Below the pieces are notes generated by a model that had not been told where the DNA came from, did not search any database, and saw only the letters and a list, made by a program, of their open reading frames with translations. From Hofstenia miamia (Eukaryota > Xenacoelomorpha > Acoela), in the NCBI GenBank assembly GCA_004352715.1, contig SCFE01000112.1, positions 1,165,204-1,229,203 of the forward strand: 64,000 bases of DNA. Direction: 5' to 3'. Made by a program: the position numbers and the translations under genes. Shown one piece after another: positions 44,670 through 57,276 of the stretch (its first letter is position 1; each line of letters starts with the position of its first letter).

Positions 44670-46912
44670 CTAATATTTACAAAAATTAAATGATTTTTTG
44701 CAGTTACTGCATAAACATAAAAAGAATCGTTTACATCCATTACTTTCATATGAATTTTCTAAAAATTCATAAAGAATATCGTACATTTTCTTTTTGCTAA
44801 TTTTTGGATTTCCAAAGAAATCAAAGTTGTATTTCTGAATTAAATAATTCCCAATGCAGCAAATTCTATTAAAGTACCAATGATCACTAGTATTTTTCTT
44901 CGTTTTCTTTATAACAAATAGTAGACTTTTAGTTTTTCGATTGTTTTTGAATTCAAATGAAACATAGTCTAAAATATTAATTAAATCATATTTTCCATGG
45001 ATTATATCTATTAATTGATGGACATCCTTTAATTGAAGAAATAATGAAACTGGTAGGAGTTTATAGTAAATTAAAGCATTTTTGTATGCCATATTACTAA
45101 TCCATCTTAAGCATCTTTTTGAAATTTTTCAAGTTTGTCTATATCTGTGGAGTTTGCATACCAAATAGGAGAGGCATAAAATAAGCTTGGTATGATAATC
45201 GATTTAAATAATTTAAATTTAGTAGATGATGGTAGACTTGAAAGTAAATTTCTTCGTAGTTGTAATAATGTTATATTGGATTTTTTAATTCTCTCAAAAT
45301 ATGATGACCACGATAAATTATACGATATATTAACTCCTAAATCATTCACATGTTTTGAAGTATCAATCTGAAGATTTTCAGTTCCTATCTTATGCGCTAT
45401 GTATGATACTCATTAAATGAAACTTGTGGAAGTTAAATTTCATTTTATTTGTTGCAGCCCATTTAATAATTCTTTCAGTATCAACCACTAATTCTTCAAA
45501 GTTATTGTTTGAAATCTTAACGTCATCAGCAAAAATGTAGCAAAGTGATTGACAACAATTTGGTAAATCATTTATAAAAGCTAAAAATAGTATTGGAGCT
45601 AAAATTGATCTCTGTGGAACACCACTTGTAATAATAGAGCTCTTTGATACGGTATTAAGAAATTTTACCACTTGTCGACGATTTTTCAAGCATGATGCTA
45701 ATAATTTAAAAAAATTTCCACCAATTTTGAATAATTGGAGTTTTTCAATTAATTTTCCATGTGGGACTTTATCAAATGATTTGCTAAAATCCATATATAA
45801 TGTAGATATGATTTTATTTTCATCAAATTCTTTATAGACAATATCTAAATATGATAATTGTGCAACAGTTGATCTTTTATTGGTAAAACCAAATTGATTA
45901 TTTGATAGAGAATTTCTTATGATGGGATAAAGATTCCAAAATATAATCCTTTCAAATATGAGTCCAATCTTAGGCAAAATACATATTGGTCTATAGTTCC
46001 TAAGATTTGTTTTACATCCACTTTTTAAAATTGGTGTAATATAAAATCTTTTCCACATATTTGGAATTGAGCAATTCCGTATGCAATTTTTGAAAAGATA
46101 TAAGATATGAACGTAAAGTTCCACATCCGCTAGGCGTAATCATATCTAAAGCTTTACAAACCATATCTAAGTTTATTTGAATTTCATTATATGTTTGTTA
46201 TTCAAAAGAAGAAAAAATTTCGTCATTTTCTTCGTAAACAGAGGAAAAGTAGTTGTTAAATAAATTGCTAGCATGTAGTGGATCTTCAGCAATAATTTCT
46301 TCCAAATATATTGGGAGTGGAATGGGTGATTGATTCAGAGATTGTAAAAATTTAAAACAGTTATTGATATTTTTTGTAGAACCCAGACTTTCAATGAATA
46401 AAACTTTATCTAATTCAGCAGATAGAAATACATCGTTACATAATTGATAATAGATTTCATTTGGTTTTAGNTAGTGGATCTTCAGCAATAATTTCTTCCA
46501 AATATATTGGGAGTGGAATGGGTGATTGATTCAGAGATTGTAAAAATTTAAAACAGTTATTGATATTTTTTGTAGAACACAGACTTTCAATGAATAAAAC
46601 TTTATCTAATTCAGCAGATAAAAATACATCGTTACATAATTGATAATAGATTTCATTTGGTTTTAGAAGTTTTTTATATAAAGAATTGCATCTATTATAT
46701 AAATGAATTGTGTGAGACGTAAAATATGATGGAAAATCATTTCGTTTATTTCTCTTCTTAGGAACATGTAGTCGAATACTTTTAAATAATTCATTGTACC
46801 AGAAATTTGTGTATATTTCTGTATCTTTTGACATCTCATTAAATGAAAACAATGAACATTGGTAAAATGTCGTTAGGTTTTTATGATTTATACTAGATTT
46901 CATTCTCAGCAC
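44670..46912 (-). pseudogene. LINE ORF2 fragments: pre-RT linker, RT, C-terminus
   Basis: 46912-46198 covers the linker between endonuclease and RT (VPKKRNKRNDFPSYFT, then LQSLNQSPIPLPIYL), artificially duplicated around an N. 46124-45390 is RT: LRNYRPICILP, QFGFTNKRST, TLYMDFSKSFDKVPH (first Asp), SGVPQRSILAPILFLAFI (with Arg where the usual motif has Gly) and YIFADDVKI (ADD box). 45349-45107 and 45092-44670 hold the C-terminal region (LGVNISYNLSW, FKSIIIPSLFYASPIWY). Breaks between fragments are frameshifts or stops. Confidence 0.85.
46276..46666. repeat. Duplication around a single N at 46471: probable assembly artefact
   Basis: About 195 bp beginning tagtggatcttcagcaataa occurs on both sides of the N at 46471 with very few differences, duplicating part of the LINE linker. 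Confidence 0.85.
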
Positions 46913-46970
46913 TTACAAGTAGTTTTGTCAAAAGAGCAAACGTGTCATCAAACGATTGCGTGTGAACACC

Positions 46971-47907
46971 TTGATTATTTTCAAATATACAAATTTCCAA
47001 TAAAATTCAATCGCTTGTTATTGTTGAAAATTGTAAAATAATGGTATTCCTTCAATATAAAATTTAATTTGTTGTAGATTTGCTAATGGCAATTTTTTTC
47101 TTTCGCTCATTATAATTAGGTTTAATTATAAAGAATTTTAAAAAAATATGTTTCCATGGTGATGATATATTTATATCTAATTTCTGTTAATTGAAAAAAT
47201 TCGTATATATTTAGCAGGAAAACATTTTCACAATACGTTTTATTACTTCGTCAAGATAAATTATTGGATTTCATTGCGTGTTCTAATAGAATTTTTAGGG
47301 TGATAATAACATGTTTTTAAGTTTAGTGAAAATTAGATTGATTTCGAACACGATAATTTTGGGAAAACGTAAATCATGAAGAGCAACAATAAATTATTGT
47401 GATTTAGTGCCTGCAAGTTTGGCAACGGTAATAATTTCTTTTAGAAAATGTCACATTAGAATTTCAACTATGTAACGTTTGATACTTCTTCCAAATTTTC
47501 AACTCTAGAAACTAACATTTTTAATAGCAGGGAGTCTAGCTATTTGTTCATATAATTTTATCACAGCCATCTTTACTTCAGAAATTTGTGAAGTCAGAAA
47601 TTTATATCATCTATAACTGGTTTTCGCAAAGTACCAGAAATCAAATGGCATTGGAAATGACAAATTTCTAAATTCCTTAGCACATTTGAATCATACTTAT
47701 CCTATTCTAAGTAGAATTGATTTCTTTGACAATTGCCCTGCACATGGTTTTCGCATTAACCATTGAGGACATAGTTTTATTATAATTGGTTTCCTCTGGA
47801 GTTTCGATCACCTCATAAAGAATTTACGTTGTCCTGGGACATTTAGTTTAGCCGTAGATAACTAATTATAACTCAGTCTGTATGTATTAGTATGTGTTTA
47901 TTTAGGC
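46971..47907. other. Non-coding stretch
   Basis: Nothing recognisable on either strand; CpG is present again at ordinary frequency. Confidence 0.5.
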
Positions 47908-48240
47908 CTAAAAATTTTGTAGATATTTTATAGTGCACGGACTTATCAACTTTCCACAGAAAAGCAAGTCATTAGATTGGTTTATGTAATTCTTGAAGCA
48001 ACTATACATAATCTAATCAATATTAAAAATCTATCCGCAATGCTTTCACAAATATTTAATTTCNNNNNNNNNNNNNNNNNNNNNCTAAAAATTTTGTAGA
48101 TATTTTATAGTGCACGGACTTATCAACTTTCCACAGAAAAGCAAGTCATTAGATTGGTTTATGTAATTCTTGAAGCAACTATACATAATCTAATCAATAT
48201 TAAAAATCTATCCGCAATGCTTTCACAAATATTTAATTTC
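47908..48240. repeat. Perfect 156-bp duplication around a 21-N gap: probable assembly artefact
   Basis: 47908-48063 and 48085-48240 appear identical, separated by N at 48064-48084. A perfect duplicate on both sides of a short gap is best explained by failure to merge overlapping contig ends. Confidence 0.9.
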
Positions 48241-50211
48241 AAGATATTTAGTCAACGATGCCATATCTTAGCATGAAGAAGATCGTGGATCAAAACTATA
48301 ATATCCTGCATTTTATATATTAAATATTGATAAGTCTACAAATTCCCGGATGGGTTTACATTAATACAAATCTGTTTGGTTTGTCCCAGCTTATGTATAG
48401 GATTTTAAAGTTTTATTCAGAAATGAATGCTGTGTTTCTTCACGATGTAAGACCAACCCTTACCTAGATGTGGAACTGTCTTATGTAAAAAGATAGACTG
48501 TGTTAACTATGGGTCCTTTCAGATTATTGACCGCATGCCTCATATTGAGTAGATAATTCGATTTGAAATGCTTCCGATTGAAGGATCTGTAAGGTGCACA
48601 TCACCAAGTGCGAAAATTCTACTATTTGCCTACTTCAGGTGTTTGTGAAACGATGACACTTGAGGCTTATTAGTTCAAGTTTTTGTCAACATGGTGAATA
48701 CTAGTTGCATTCGCGGTATTAAAAACCATCTAAACATTGTGTGTTGTTATGCGAATACTGTGAGAGAAAAACATTTTCTTGTGGTTTTACAAAAAACTTC
48801 ACAACTCCTCGAATAAAAGACTTCTTATGTATAGCTCTCATGTGTACGAATATATGCCCTTAAAGATTTTGCCGAGAAGCTCATAAATCATGTCACTTTT
48901 TTTCAAAATATCATAAGAATTTTGTATAATTTTCAAATAAATAATTGTTTTATATAATTTTAGGGAAAATATTTCTAGGACCGTGCCTGACCAGTTGGGT
49001 CTGGGTTCCATCATTTGACAAATATCTATTGCTTATTTGACCTCAAATTTGTTATTGTGGCGCGTTTATAATTAAAGGAAAATCAATATTCGCCTCGAAG
49101 TGGTATGATATTGACACTAATGGGTTGAATGAATCCTTTATAATTTCTATTAATATCTAAGTAATATCGGCATTTGAATAGATTATTCGTAGATCTAAGC
49201 CAAAATGAAGCGTTTAGTAAAGCATAGTAGGCGGACCATTTACATGTAGGCATGCGCAAGACATTACATATTTTATTTACACATGATTTTTGCAATCCGT
49301 GGAATCTCGTTTGCTAATCTATTTTATGGTTTTCACAACTGAATCTAAAACATTCATCTCCGTAATGGACCAAAAAGCAGTCATAGACAGCGTTCATTTC
49401 GTAATTGCAAAATACCAAGCGAAAATTTTCTAATCACATCCAAAAGTTATTCATCTACCAATTTAATGAGTACATTACTTTCCCTACAATTTTTTGAAGG
49501 TGAACGTTTGAAAACAGATTTGAGAGTTTTGCTGGAAGCCTGAATAACATAGTAAATGAACCGTGATGTGATAAGCGTTTTAGAACTTGAGAAATGTTGC
49601 CTTCGTCAAAGCAATGAATCAATCAAACTCAGGATTTTATAGCTGTTGCAAATACAATAGCAGTGCTTGTCAGAGCTAACTGCAAGTGTTTAACGATACA
49701 AATTAAGTTTGTCAGTGTTTGTTTCGATGAAGGCGCTTGAATGTCTTCCTGCTGAGTTAAAAGCGCCTTGACAATCGAGTTACGCGTGTACTCGCTTCGG
49801 GGTTGCTCACTGTAATTCATCGTCACCTCAATTTAGCAATTTGGCAGCAGTGGTCAAATCGTGTGTCAGTCGTAATCCGAATAGTGTACACCTGAAAATT
49901 GCCTACTTGAAATCCGTGCTAATTTATTGTGTTTGATTTATGTCAACCAACAATTCATTTAATTAAATTTATTTGCCTTATTAACTGAGTAGATTTACTA
50001 TCTAAGTCAAGTAGCAACCTTCCCACTAGAAGTAAGTCAATTTCTGATAAACGCATTCACAGACAACAAACATGCCTTGTTGATATTCAAATTTTTTCTT
50101 CTGTGTTAAAGTGCGAGCATAGTTTATCCCATCTCAAATATTAGCCCAGACATAAAATTTTAACATCAATGGTGCAAATTTTCCTATAGAGCGCCAAATT
50201 CACTATAACGA
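48241..50211. other. Non-coding stretch
   Basis: No gene supported; short frames (49083-49295, 49629-49826 minus) lack recognisable motifs. Confidence 0.5.
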
Positions 50212-50223
50212 AATATATATACA

Positions 50224-50258
<35 letters not shown>

Positions 50259-50371
50259 ATATATATTTNNNNNNNNNNNNNNNNNNNNNNNNNNNNNNNN
50301 NNNNNNNNNNNNNNNNNNNNNNNNNNNNNNNNNNNNNNNNNNNNNNNNNNNNNNNNATATATATATATATT
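50212..50371. repeat. (TA)n microsatellite with an 88-N gap
   Basis: TA runs on both sides of N 50269-50356. Confidence 0.95.
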
Positions 50372-51262
50372 ACCAATAAAGTCTACTATTTACTGTATGA
50401 ATAGGTTGTTCTCCATGCTTTTTTTGAAACTTATAAAAAGTTTTGAATTTTTGGTTTCTACTTTGATATGCGAGCTCAAGTGTGAGATTATACAGTCTCA
50501 ATCGTAGCGCCGAATTTGTAGAATGTCTTCTACAATGAAGTCTATTATACTAATTTGATTTTTCTATCCTATTGTAGTACATTACAAATGATTGATTTGC
50601 TCTATGCTTTTAGTTTCGGGTTGGTCACTTCAGAAGCTTTGAAAAAAATGCTCCCGCCCCTAAAACCCAAAAACTTTTTCAGGTATTTCAACATAAAGAA
50701 AATTTACCTAGGGGATGGCGTCACTTTTGGCATTGCATAGAAAAACTGAAACATGTTGCATAACAATATATAATTATATTATTTGTGTAAATTTTATCTG
50801 ATGATGATAGCAGGCCTTGGTTTTTAATCAAGGGTGTTGGTGAAAATTTCGCCTGATAATTTGATATGAACGATGATATTTATAAACGTTGTTTCTATTG
50901 CAAGTAAATTTTAAAAAAATTGAGAAGTTCAACTGTATCTCATATTTGACTTGAAACTAATTGAATTCTCCTTATATTGTAATTATATAATCTCCTCATG
51001 TTTTTATCAAAATGAACTTTAGAAAATCGCATCTGAAATCATTAATATTTGTACGCAAAGGACCTATTTTTCTTTAAAAATGATAATATTGCAGGAAATT
51101 TACATTTAATGAACCAATTTTACAGAAATTATTACGAAAATTTTTTGACCTAAATTCCAAACAATCATTTTGGATACCGAATTTTCAATTGTCAAATATC
51201 ATTTCCAGCCTGTAGCCATTCTATTATAGGCCTCGTTTATTTTTCTCACATTGTTTTCACAG
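50372..51262. other. Non-coding stretch
   Basis: A 61-codon plus-strand frame at 50555-50740 has no known motif. Otherwise nothing seen. Confidence 0.45.
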
Positions 51263-51389
51263 ATGTAATCGAGATTTTCTCAGTACAGTTAAGGTGGTGT
51301 TTCTGGGAATCTTGGCGCACTTTGTGATTTTAATCTGGTGGCCTTATACTGTTGTTCCCATAAACGAGAAATGGATATTTAGAGATCAC
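51263..51389 (+). CDS. Possible internal exon of a multi-pass membrane protein
   Basis: A good acceptor (ttgttttcacag) is followed by 127 bp open in one frame and a donor-like gtaaat. The translation contains FLSTVKVVFLGILAHFVIL then WWPYTVVP, a hydrophobic segment followed by a Pro and a basic stretch (IFRDH). Length fits phase 2 in and phase 0 out. The frame would stay open past the donor through YFPF. A loose resemblance to the C-terminal membrane region of ALG6/ALG8-type glucosyltransferases is only a hypothesis; no neighbouring exon was found. Confidence 0.3.
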
Positions 51390-52027
51390 GTAAATAAATA
51401 TTTTCCATTCCAAAAATTCCTCATTTCATATTCGTCTTATATGCCAGAAGCATTTGCTAATGAAATTTGAGAGTCGTTTTTTGGGAAGAAGTGAACCAAA
51501 TTGTAGCGTAAACGAAGAAAATTCTAAACATAGCGAGTAACTAAATTGCACCAGCTTCTACTAAAAGTTGTTTATTAACTTTTATTATTGATTTGGTCAT
51601 AAACGAATTCCCAGTTGTTTCGCTCTATCTTAAAGAGTTTAACAATGTTGATTGCATTCAAAATAACTAATGAATCGTATCGAGGAATTGCTTTTGTTTC
51701 TATATTGAAAATATAGGGATGTATTGAATAATCTCCATTTATGCTTCGAGTAAGTAAGTCTTGTCAATTTAAAAATTGTATCGTGAAATCAGACATTTCG
51801 AATTAGCTGCTTTGCCTCAATATTTGAAGTTGTTTGTGATTTTTAGGTATGACTTTTTTTGCACAAAAATCATGTGTCTAAATGGACAATGTATGGTTTG
51901 ATATTTAGTACGTTACACAAAGGCTTTTCTGAAAAAATTGTCTCTTCACTATATTGAAGAGTCAATTCTTCTGCTCATTGATTACTACTCGTTGCATTGG
52001 AATGCTGAGTTAAAGTAGGCATGTGGT
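51390..52027. other. Non-coding stretch
   Basis: Nothing recognisable. Confidence 0.45.
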
Positions 52028-52600
52028 CGGGGTTACTGTACAAGTCATGAGACTGAACAGTGGGTAAAACCATGATCCGGGTCCGGATTTTACCCCTAGA
52101 GGTGTGAGTACTAAGGTCGGTTTAATCATGAGAATTCTCTGGCGACTTCTGTGGAGTGAAGCCGAAGGCCAATCTTCAGTCGAGAAGGTTGCAGGTCTTC
52201 TACTTTAGCCAACCAAGGCTACTAACGGTACAGCAAATGCTGACCTTCACGTATCCCACAGGCTAGAAGAAAGGAGAGTTACCTCTGACATATCTGCCCC
52301 ATGAGACGCACTCATGAATCTTGGCACCATCAATAGTATTGCTTACATTGTTCACATGTTTCGCATTCTGTTTTTCCAAAAACGAGCAAGCAGCTCACGA
52401 TTTTTATCACCCCCACATGGCCGCACTTTCTTCTACCCAGTTTAACGTCCTCTACAGATACAGAGATTCATAAAGCAATGGCCCGTCCACAATTAGTTCA
52501 GCGCCAGTGATCCCCTCACCTTTCCGCTTGGCTGGTTGGCTTATATAAGAACAGCCGTGACAAGGCTACCTTCTGGGACGATTTACGACTTTGTGCGAAC
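52028..52600 (+). mobile_element. Structured interspersed repeat, copy 2
   Basis: Plus-strand homologue of 24386-25121: begins cggggttactg, then gactgaa..agtgggt, cccctaga.gtgtg, ggtttaatcatg, tctctggcgac, gtgaagccgaaggcc, agccaaccaaggctactaac, and near the end gtttaacgtcc and ggacgatt. It is shorter (about 570 bp), lacks the internal second third of copy 1 in part, and its 3' boundary and target duplication are unclear. It stands out as GC-richer than its surroundings. Confidence 0.7.
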
Positions 52601-53904
52601 TTTTAAAAGTATATATCTTACATAAATGTTGTTTTTTGTTCAAAACGCTATATAAGTAAAAAATTTACCATTCAATTGCTATAAATATGAAATATATTAC
52701 ATTAAATGTAACAGTTATCGTGAATCTCAGTATAATTTATATATATATATAATAATGAATTTATGGAATTCCATTATGGCCATATTTGTAAGTTTGACAT
52801 CCATAATGACCATAAAATTCTTTTCTACCACACGATTATGGTATACATAATATGGTACATAATGGTATGGTACCATACCATAATTGGCATCTCTAGTTTA
52901 TATTATGTCCTGACAAACTGCAATTATGTATTTAGAAAAATAATAAGAAACTTTTGAGGTTATGTTTGATCATTGATTTATTTTAATTGAACTTTGATTC
53001 CGTGATTTGACTGATCGTTCATCTCTACTTAATGTTGGAATCCATTAAGTAATAATTCGTCCTTTTGAAGTGTGAATTGTAAATAACTCGTACATTTTAA
53101 CCGATAATTGGGTGTCAAAATTCGACAATGATATAAATGATTGATGCCGCCCAGAGATAGCTAGTTAAGTGGTGCCAAACTGTCTAGTGATTTCTTAATT
53201 CTTTCTAATGTGAATTGCTATATTTTTCAGTTAAAAGTTGTATATTTTAATTTTTAGTTTACACGTTGTATTGATATTCACTAATCAAATGCTGAAATCT
53301 TTGAAAAATATATACAACATCGCACTTTCGTAATGAGCTTGATTTAATGTTACATTTTTTCAATGTTTGAATTTCGTTCAAAATTTCGTAAGTAGAAATG
53401 CAATAAGTACACTAAATTGCTATTAAGTGGATTAATCTAACTCAATATTCAATGAACAAGTTAAATTTGATAAAAGCTAAGATCAAAACATTCTAGGTTT
53501 CATGCATTAATTTATATTTTGTTTTTTATTAGTTAAATTGAATAATAGGTTTATTAAACTTTTTTCAAAAATTTGGTATATGTATTTCAATCAGATATTA
53601 CACTATAATGTCTTCGATAAATCTTGAGATTACATTTCAATAAAAACAAGAATATTTAGTTTTCAGAATTTTTTTAAATTTTAAATGCATTCCTATTCAC
53701 CCTTTTGGATGGGGATGAATAGGAACATATGGGATTTTACTAAATATATTCCTTGCAGTCCGTCCATAGTCATGAATTTTAAGAATTGAAGATTCAATAC
53801 TTTGTGACTTCCTAGTACCCAATTATGCATTTTGCATTTTATTCTACCTTGAGCCCCCTCAAAAAATTTTTTCTGTATCCTCCACTAAAATATATATATA
53901 TATA
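52601..53904. other. Non-coding AT-rich stretch with short palindromes
   Basis: Contains an exact 18-bp palindrome tggtatggtaccatacca at about 52863-52880 amid repeated ccataat/attatgg words. Ends in a (TA)n tract at 53891-53904. Confidence 0.55.
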
Positions 53905-55435
53905 CTGCGGGCCAAAAGTGTTTGCAAATATAAAAAATAGCTGTAATGCCATTCTATTTTCTCATAAATTAAATGTTGGTGGTTAATTTATTGCCAAAAA
54001 AATATAAAATAAGGTTATAAACACTCTATATAATATTTGGCATTTAATGTTAAGAAATATCACATTTTTTACATTTTCTTAAAATATAAGTGGGCCAAAG
54101 GAGTTTGCAAAGGTTTATTTAAACCAAAATTAACCCTTGAAACATAAAACTTATATCATAATTTAACAAAAAAGTAACATATTAAGGAAATTTGCGCGTG
54201 AATTTGAAAAAAATTATATTTCATTAATATTTAACATGAAATCTGATTTCCTCCATTTTTCAGCAGCTCTACCAGTCTTCCATCTACTGAAGAAGTTAAC
54301 CTTTGGAGCACTTCGTGTGATATTTGAGCTGACGTTTGTTGAATCGTCCGCCTTCCATAGATCTTGTTTGCTGGTAAATTGACGCCCATTTTCATACACC
54401 TTCCGCTTTATGATAGACCACAAGATTTCAATCAGACTCAAGTCGGGACTCTGAGGAGGTCAATCCATGAGCCGTTCCCCAGTTATCCATGATCTGCCAG
54501 CCAACCTTTGGTGAAGCGAGAAGTGTGACTTGCGGCATTGTCTTGCTGGAAGATGATATTCTGTCTAACGTCATCAGTCTGAGAATTTAACCAAGGCAGA
54601 AAATTCTTTTCCAAAAATGAACAATAATTTCAGAATTCATCTTAAGGCCCTCTGGAATGAGAAAAGGCCCAACAACTTGGTTGCAAATTATTCCAGCCCA
54701 AATCATTATGCCATCTCCTCGCTGTTGCCTTTTGTAACGCAGACGGGGAGTTGCACCCTTTTGAAGCCATCCTTTGCTCCAACCATCTGGACCATCTAAT
54801 GTTGCTCTGGTCTCATCTGACCAAAGTACTTTTTGAAGATATGTTGTAGCCCATAACATTCGTTTGTTGGCATTCACTTCACTCAAAGGATGGCATTTGA
54901 ATGGTGACCTCTGATCTGCCATTTACTTCAGGATCCGATTTCTTGTACTTTTTGATAATTCTGTAACAAAATCGTCTTGCTAGTGCTATGAGGGTTCTGT
55001 GATAAAGATCTCTTAATTTTCTTCAAATCCGTGCTTGTGGTTACACTTGGCCGCCCCCTTTTATGTTTCTTTCTTTCAACCTTACCGTCATCTACAAATC
55101 TCTTCACAGTTCGGTGATCTCGTTTGAGAATTTTTGAAATTTCCAATGTAGACTTATCTGCAAGGAGTGTAACAATTTCTTGTTTTTCTTTTCCCGAAAC
55201 CCTGTCCTTTGGTCATAATTGTTATTTTTTAATAATTTGCAAACACTTATGGCTCACCTTAAAATGTAAAAATCTGAAACAAACGAAAATTAATGAAAGT
55301 TTTTATATTCAAAGTACCTAATAATGACCTGTAATTGTTTATAATATATGAAGAACCATTATATTTAACGTATTACTAGTAATTTAGAAAAATATTGGGC
55401 AAAGAATCTCTTGCAAACACTTTTGGCCCGCAGTG
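53905..55435 (-). mobile_element. Tc1-like transposon with IR/DR ends, 1.53 kb
   Basis: The outer ends ctgcgggccaaaagtgtttg (left) and its inverse at 55411-55433 are identical over more than 20 bp, flanked by TA. Inner direct repeats of the same word occur at about 54091-54112 (gtgggccaaaggagtttgca) and about 55237-55257 (tgcaaacacttatggctcac), giving the IR/DR arrangement known from Tc1-type elements such as Sleeping Beauty. The transposase lies between on the minus strand. The left end seems to lack the outermost CA present at the right end. Confidence 0.92.
54214..55210 (-). pseudogene. Tc1-like transposase, probable DD37E type, frameshifted
   Basis: Pieces in order: N-terminal HTH domain (STLEISKILKRDHRTVKRF, then a KHKRGRPSV hook), first catalytic Asp in VLWSDETRA, GGDGIMIW-like RGDGIMIWAG, second Asp in QQDNAASHTS (codon 54540-54542) and Glu in SLIEILW (codon 54427-54429). 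The 110 nt between these codons equals 37 codons minus one nucleotide, pointing to DD37E with a 1-nt deletion rather than DD34E. Frameshifts near 54925 and 54500 inactivate it. All catalytic residues are otherwise present. Confidence 0.85.
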
Positions 55436-56783
55436 TATATATATATATATACAGGGTTATCTCTTTAAAAATTTAGAGAGCTTTGTTATTTAGAAAAGAA
55501 TTATTAACTTTTTAATTTATTTCAATAAAAATACATATATTTTAAATTTCCCAGATGGGCTTCTGTTTCTTAATAACAATGATTGATCATTTAATATTGT
55601 GTAAAATTCGCTCTCAAAGATATATACAAGAATAAGTTTGCTGTTTTAAGTAGTTCATAAATCAGTGAAAATATTGTTTCAAGACTGTTTCAACAGCAAT
55701 GTACATAGCACATGTTCAGGAGATTATGATTTAATTTTGTTCTCTTTTATTTCACCTTGCTTAAAATTCATGTGACGAATATAACTGGACGTCATTGATT
55801 GCTTATTCAATGGATGGACAAATGCGCCTGGTAAATGCGTTAAAAACAATGGATTATGGGTTAATAAACAGTTTTAAATAACATAAAATGCATTAAATAA
55901 TATGGTGAAGGCCTTTGTCCAGCTCTTTTTATCTGGTTATATTTTAGATTCTATTTCAAGAATTCAGGACAAGTTAAAAATACAGTATCACAGCTATATA
56001 ATTGTCATAAAATATTAGCATAGTAGGAATATTTGTAACCATTGGATACATTTTTTAAGGAATAAATTGAACATCAGAATTTTAGAATTTTTAAGCATTG
56101 GCAATATCCCTGTACAATCTAGCAGAATAACTTTATTGTAAGACTCTGAGGGAACGTTTCACAAACGCTTGTTAGTGCGGTTTAACGACGTCTAATTGAC
56201 TATCCATGAGCCTTTATCATTGGATTAATTTAATTTCCATCCCATCAACGTGTTAAATCAACAATTGATAAATCTGTTTAATAATTCCTAATCGTGCTAC
56301 CGCACTTTGCCAATTATTATCTGTCAATTTGAATTGTTAAATTTTCATTTCTCTGGCAATCCGACTGGCAGCAAATATTAATTTTGAAATAGATTCCATT
56401 GAGTTTGACCTTTTCCAATATTTTTTTGCACAAACACCTCCATTTACACTGAATGTTGTCAAAAAACCTTGAAATAAAATCCTAACATAGTAAGTACAGG
56501 ATTTCTCATACTGTGTGGCAAGCTCCTGAACAATGAATACTCGCATTTTTTATTAAAATCATTGAATTCTTAAGAAATTTTTCAGCATCATGCACAAACA
56601 ACCTCGAAGCGATTGAAGGTTGTGAAAATCATGCTTTCGTTGATACTTGGAGGCATCCATTGTAATTTTCTTGTAGAAAAGTAATGAAGAATCATGAAGT
56701 TCAAAAAGTATTATTTATTCTTGTGAAAGCGTATGTAGATGTTAAACATCTGTATTTTATACATTTATATATATATATATATA
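55436..56783. other. (TA)n start then non-coding stretch
   Basis: A (TA)n run at 55436-55451, then AT-rich DNA with no supported gene; ends in (TA)n at the gap. Confidence 0.5.
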
Positions 56784-57037
56784 NNNNNNNNNNNNNNNNN
56801 NNNNNNNNNNNNNNNNNNNNNNNNNNNNNNNNNNNNNNNNNNNNNNNNNNNNNNNNNNNNNNNNNNNNNNNNNNNNNNNNNNNNNNNNNNNNNNNNNNNN
56901 NNNNNNNNNNNNNNNNNNNNNNNNNNNNNNNNNNNNNNNNNNNNNNNNNNNNNNNNNNNNNNNNNNNNNNNNNNNNNNNNNNNNNNNNNNNNNNNNNNNN
57001 NNNNNNNNNNNNNNNNNNNNNNNNNNNNNNNNNNNNN
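56784..57037. other. Assembly gap, 254 N
   Basis: Preceded by (TA)n and followed closely by further AT microsatellites. Confidence 0.99.
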
Positions 57038-57054
57038 AAGTAAACTTTCAAAAA

Positions 57055-57146
57055 AAAAATATATATATATATTTATATATATACACATATATATATATAT
57101 ATATATTATTATTATTATAATAATTATTATTATTATTATTATTATT
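57055..57146. repeat. Compound (TA)n/(TTA)n microsatellite
   Basis: (TA)n passing into (TTA)n. Confidence 0.95.
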
Positions 57147-57276
57147 GCTAAAATAACATGTTTTCCAAAATTGTATACGTTACACCTCTAGTAAATCCAG
57201 TTTATTCTATGAAGCGTTTTTTTTAAATAATACCAACAATTAGTGTATGAATTTATATACCACGAAATAAGGCCGT

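Larger units (their letters stand above)
44588..46970 (-). mobile_element. 5'-truncated LINE with trinucleotide 3' tail
   Basis: Coding fragments on the minus strand end in a 3' region with AATAAA (44607-44615 area) and a (TAG)n-type tail at the gap edge (44588-44609). Tails of short tandem repeats rather than poly(A) occur in I-, R1- and related LINE clades. The endonuclease is missing, so the copy is 5'-truncated at about 46970. Confidence 0.8.

Noticed and set aside
52763-52957. 64-codon frame
   Set aside because: Built from palindromic ccataat words; not protein-like.
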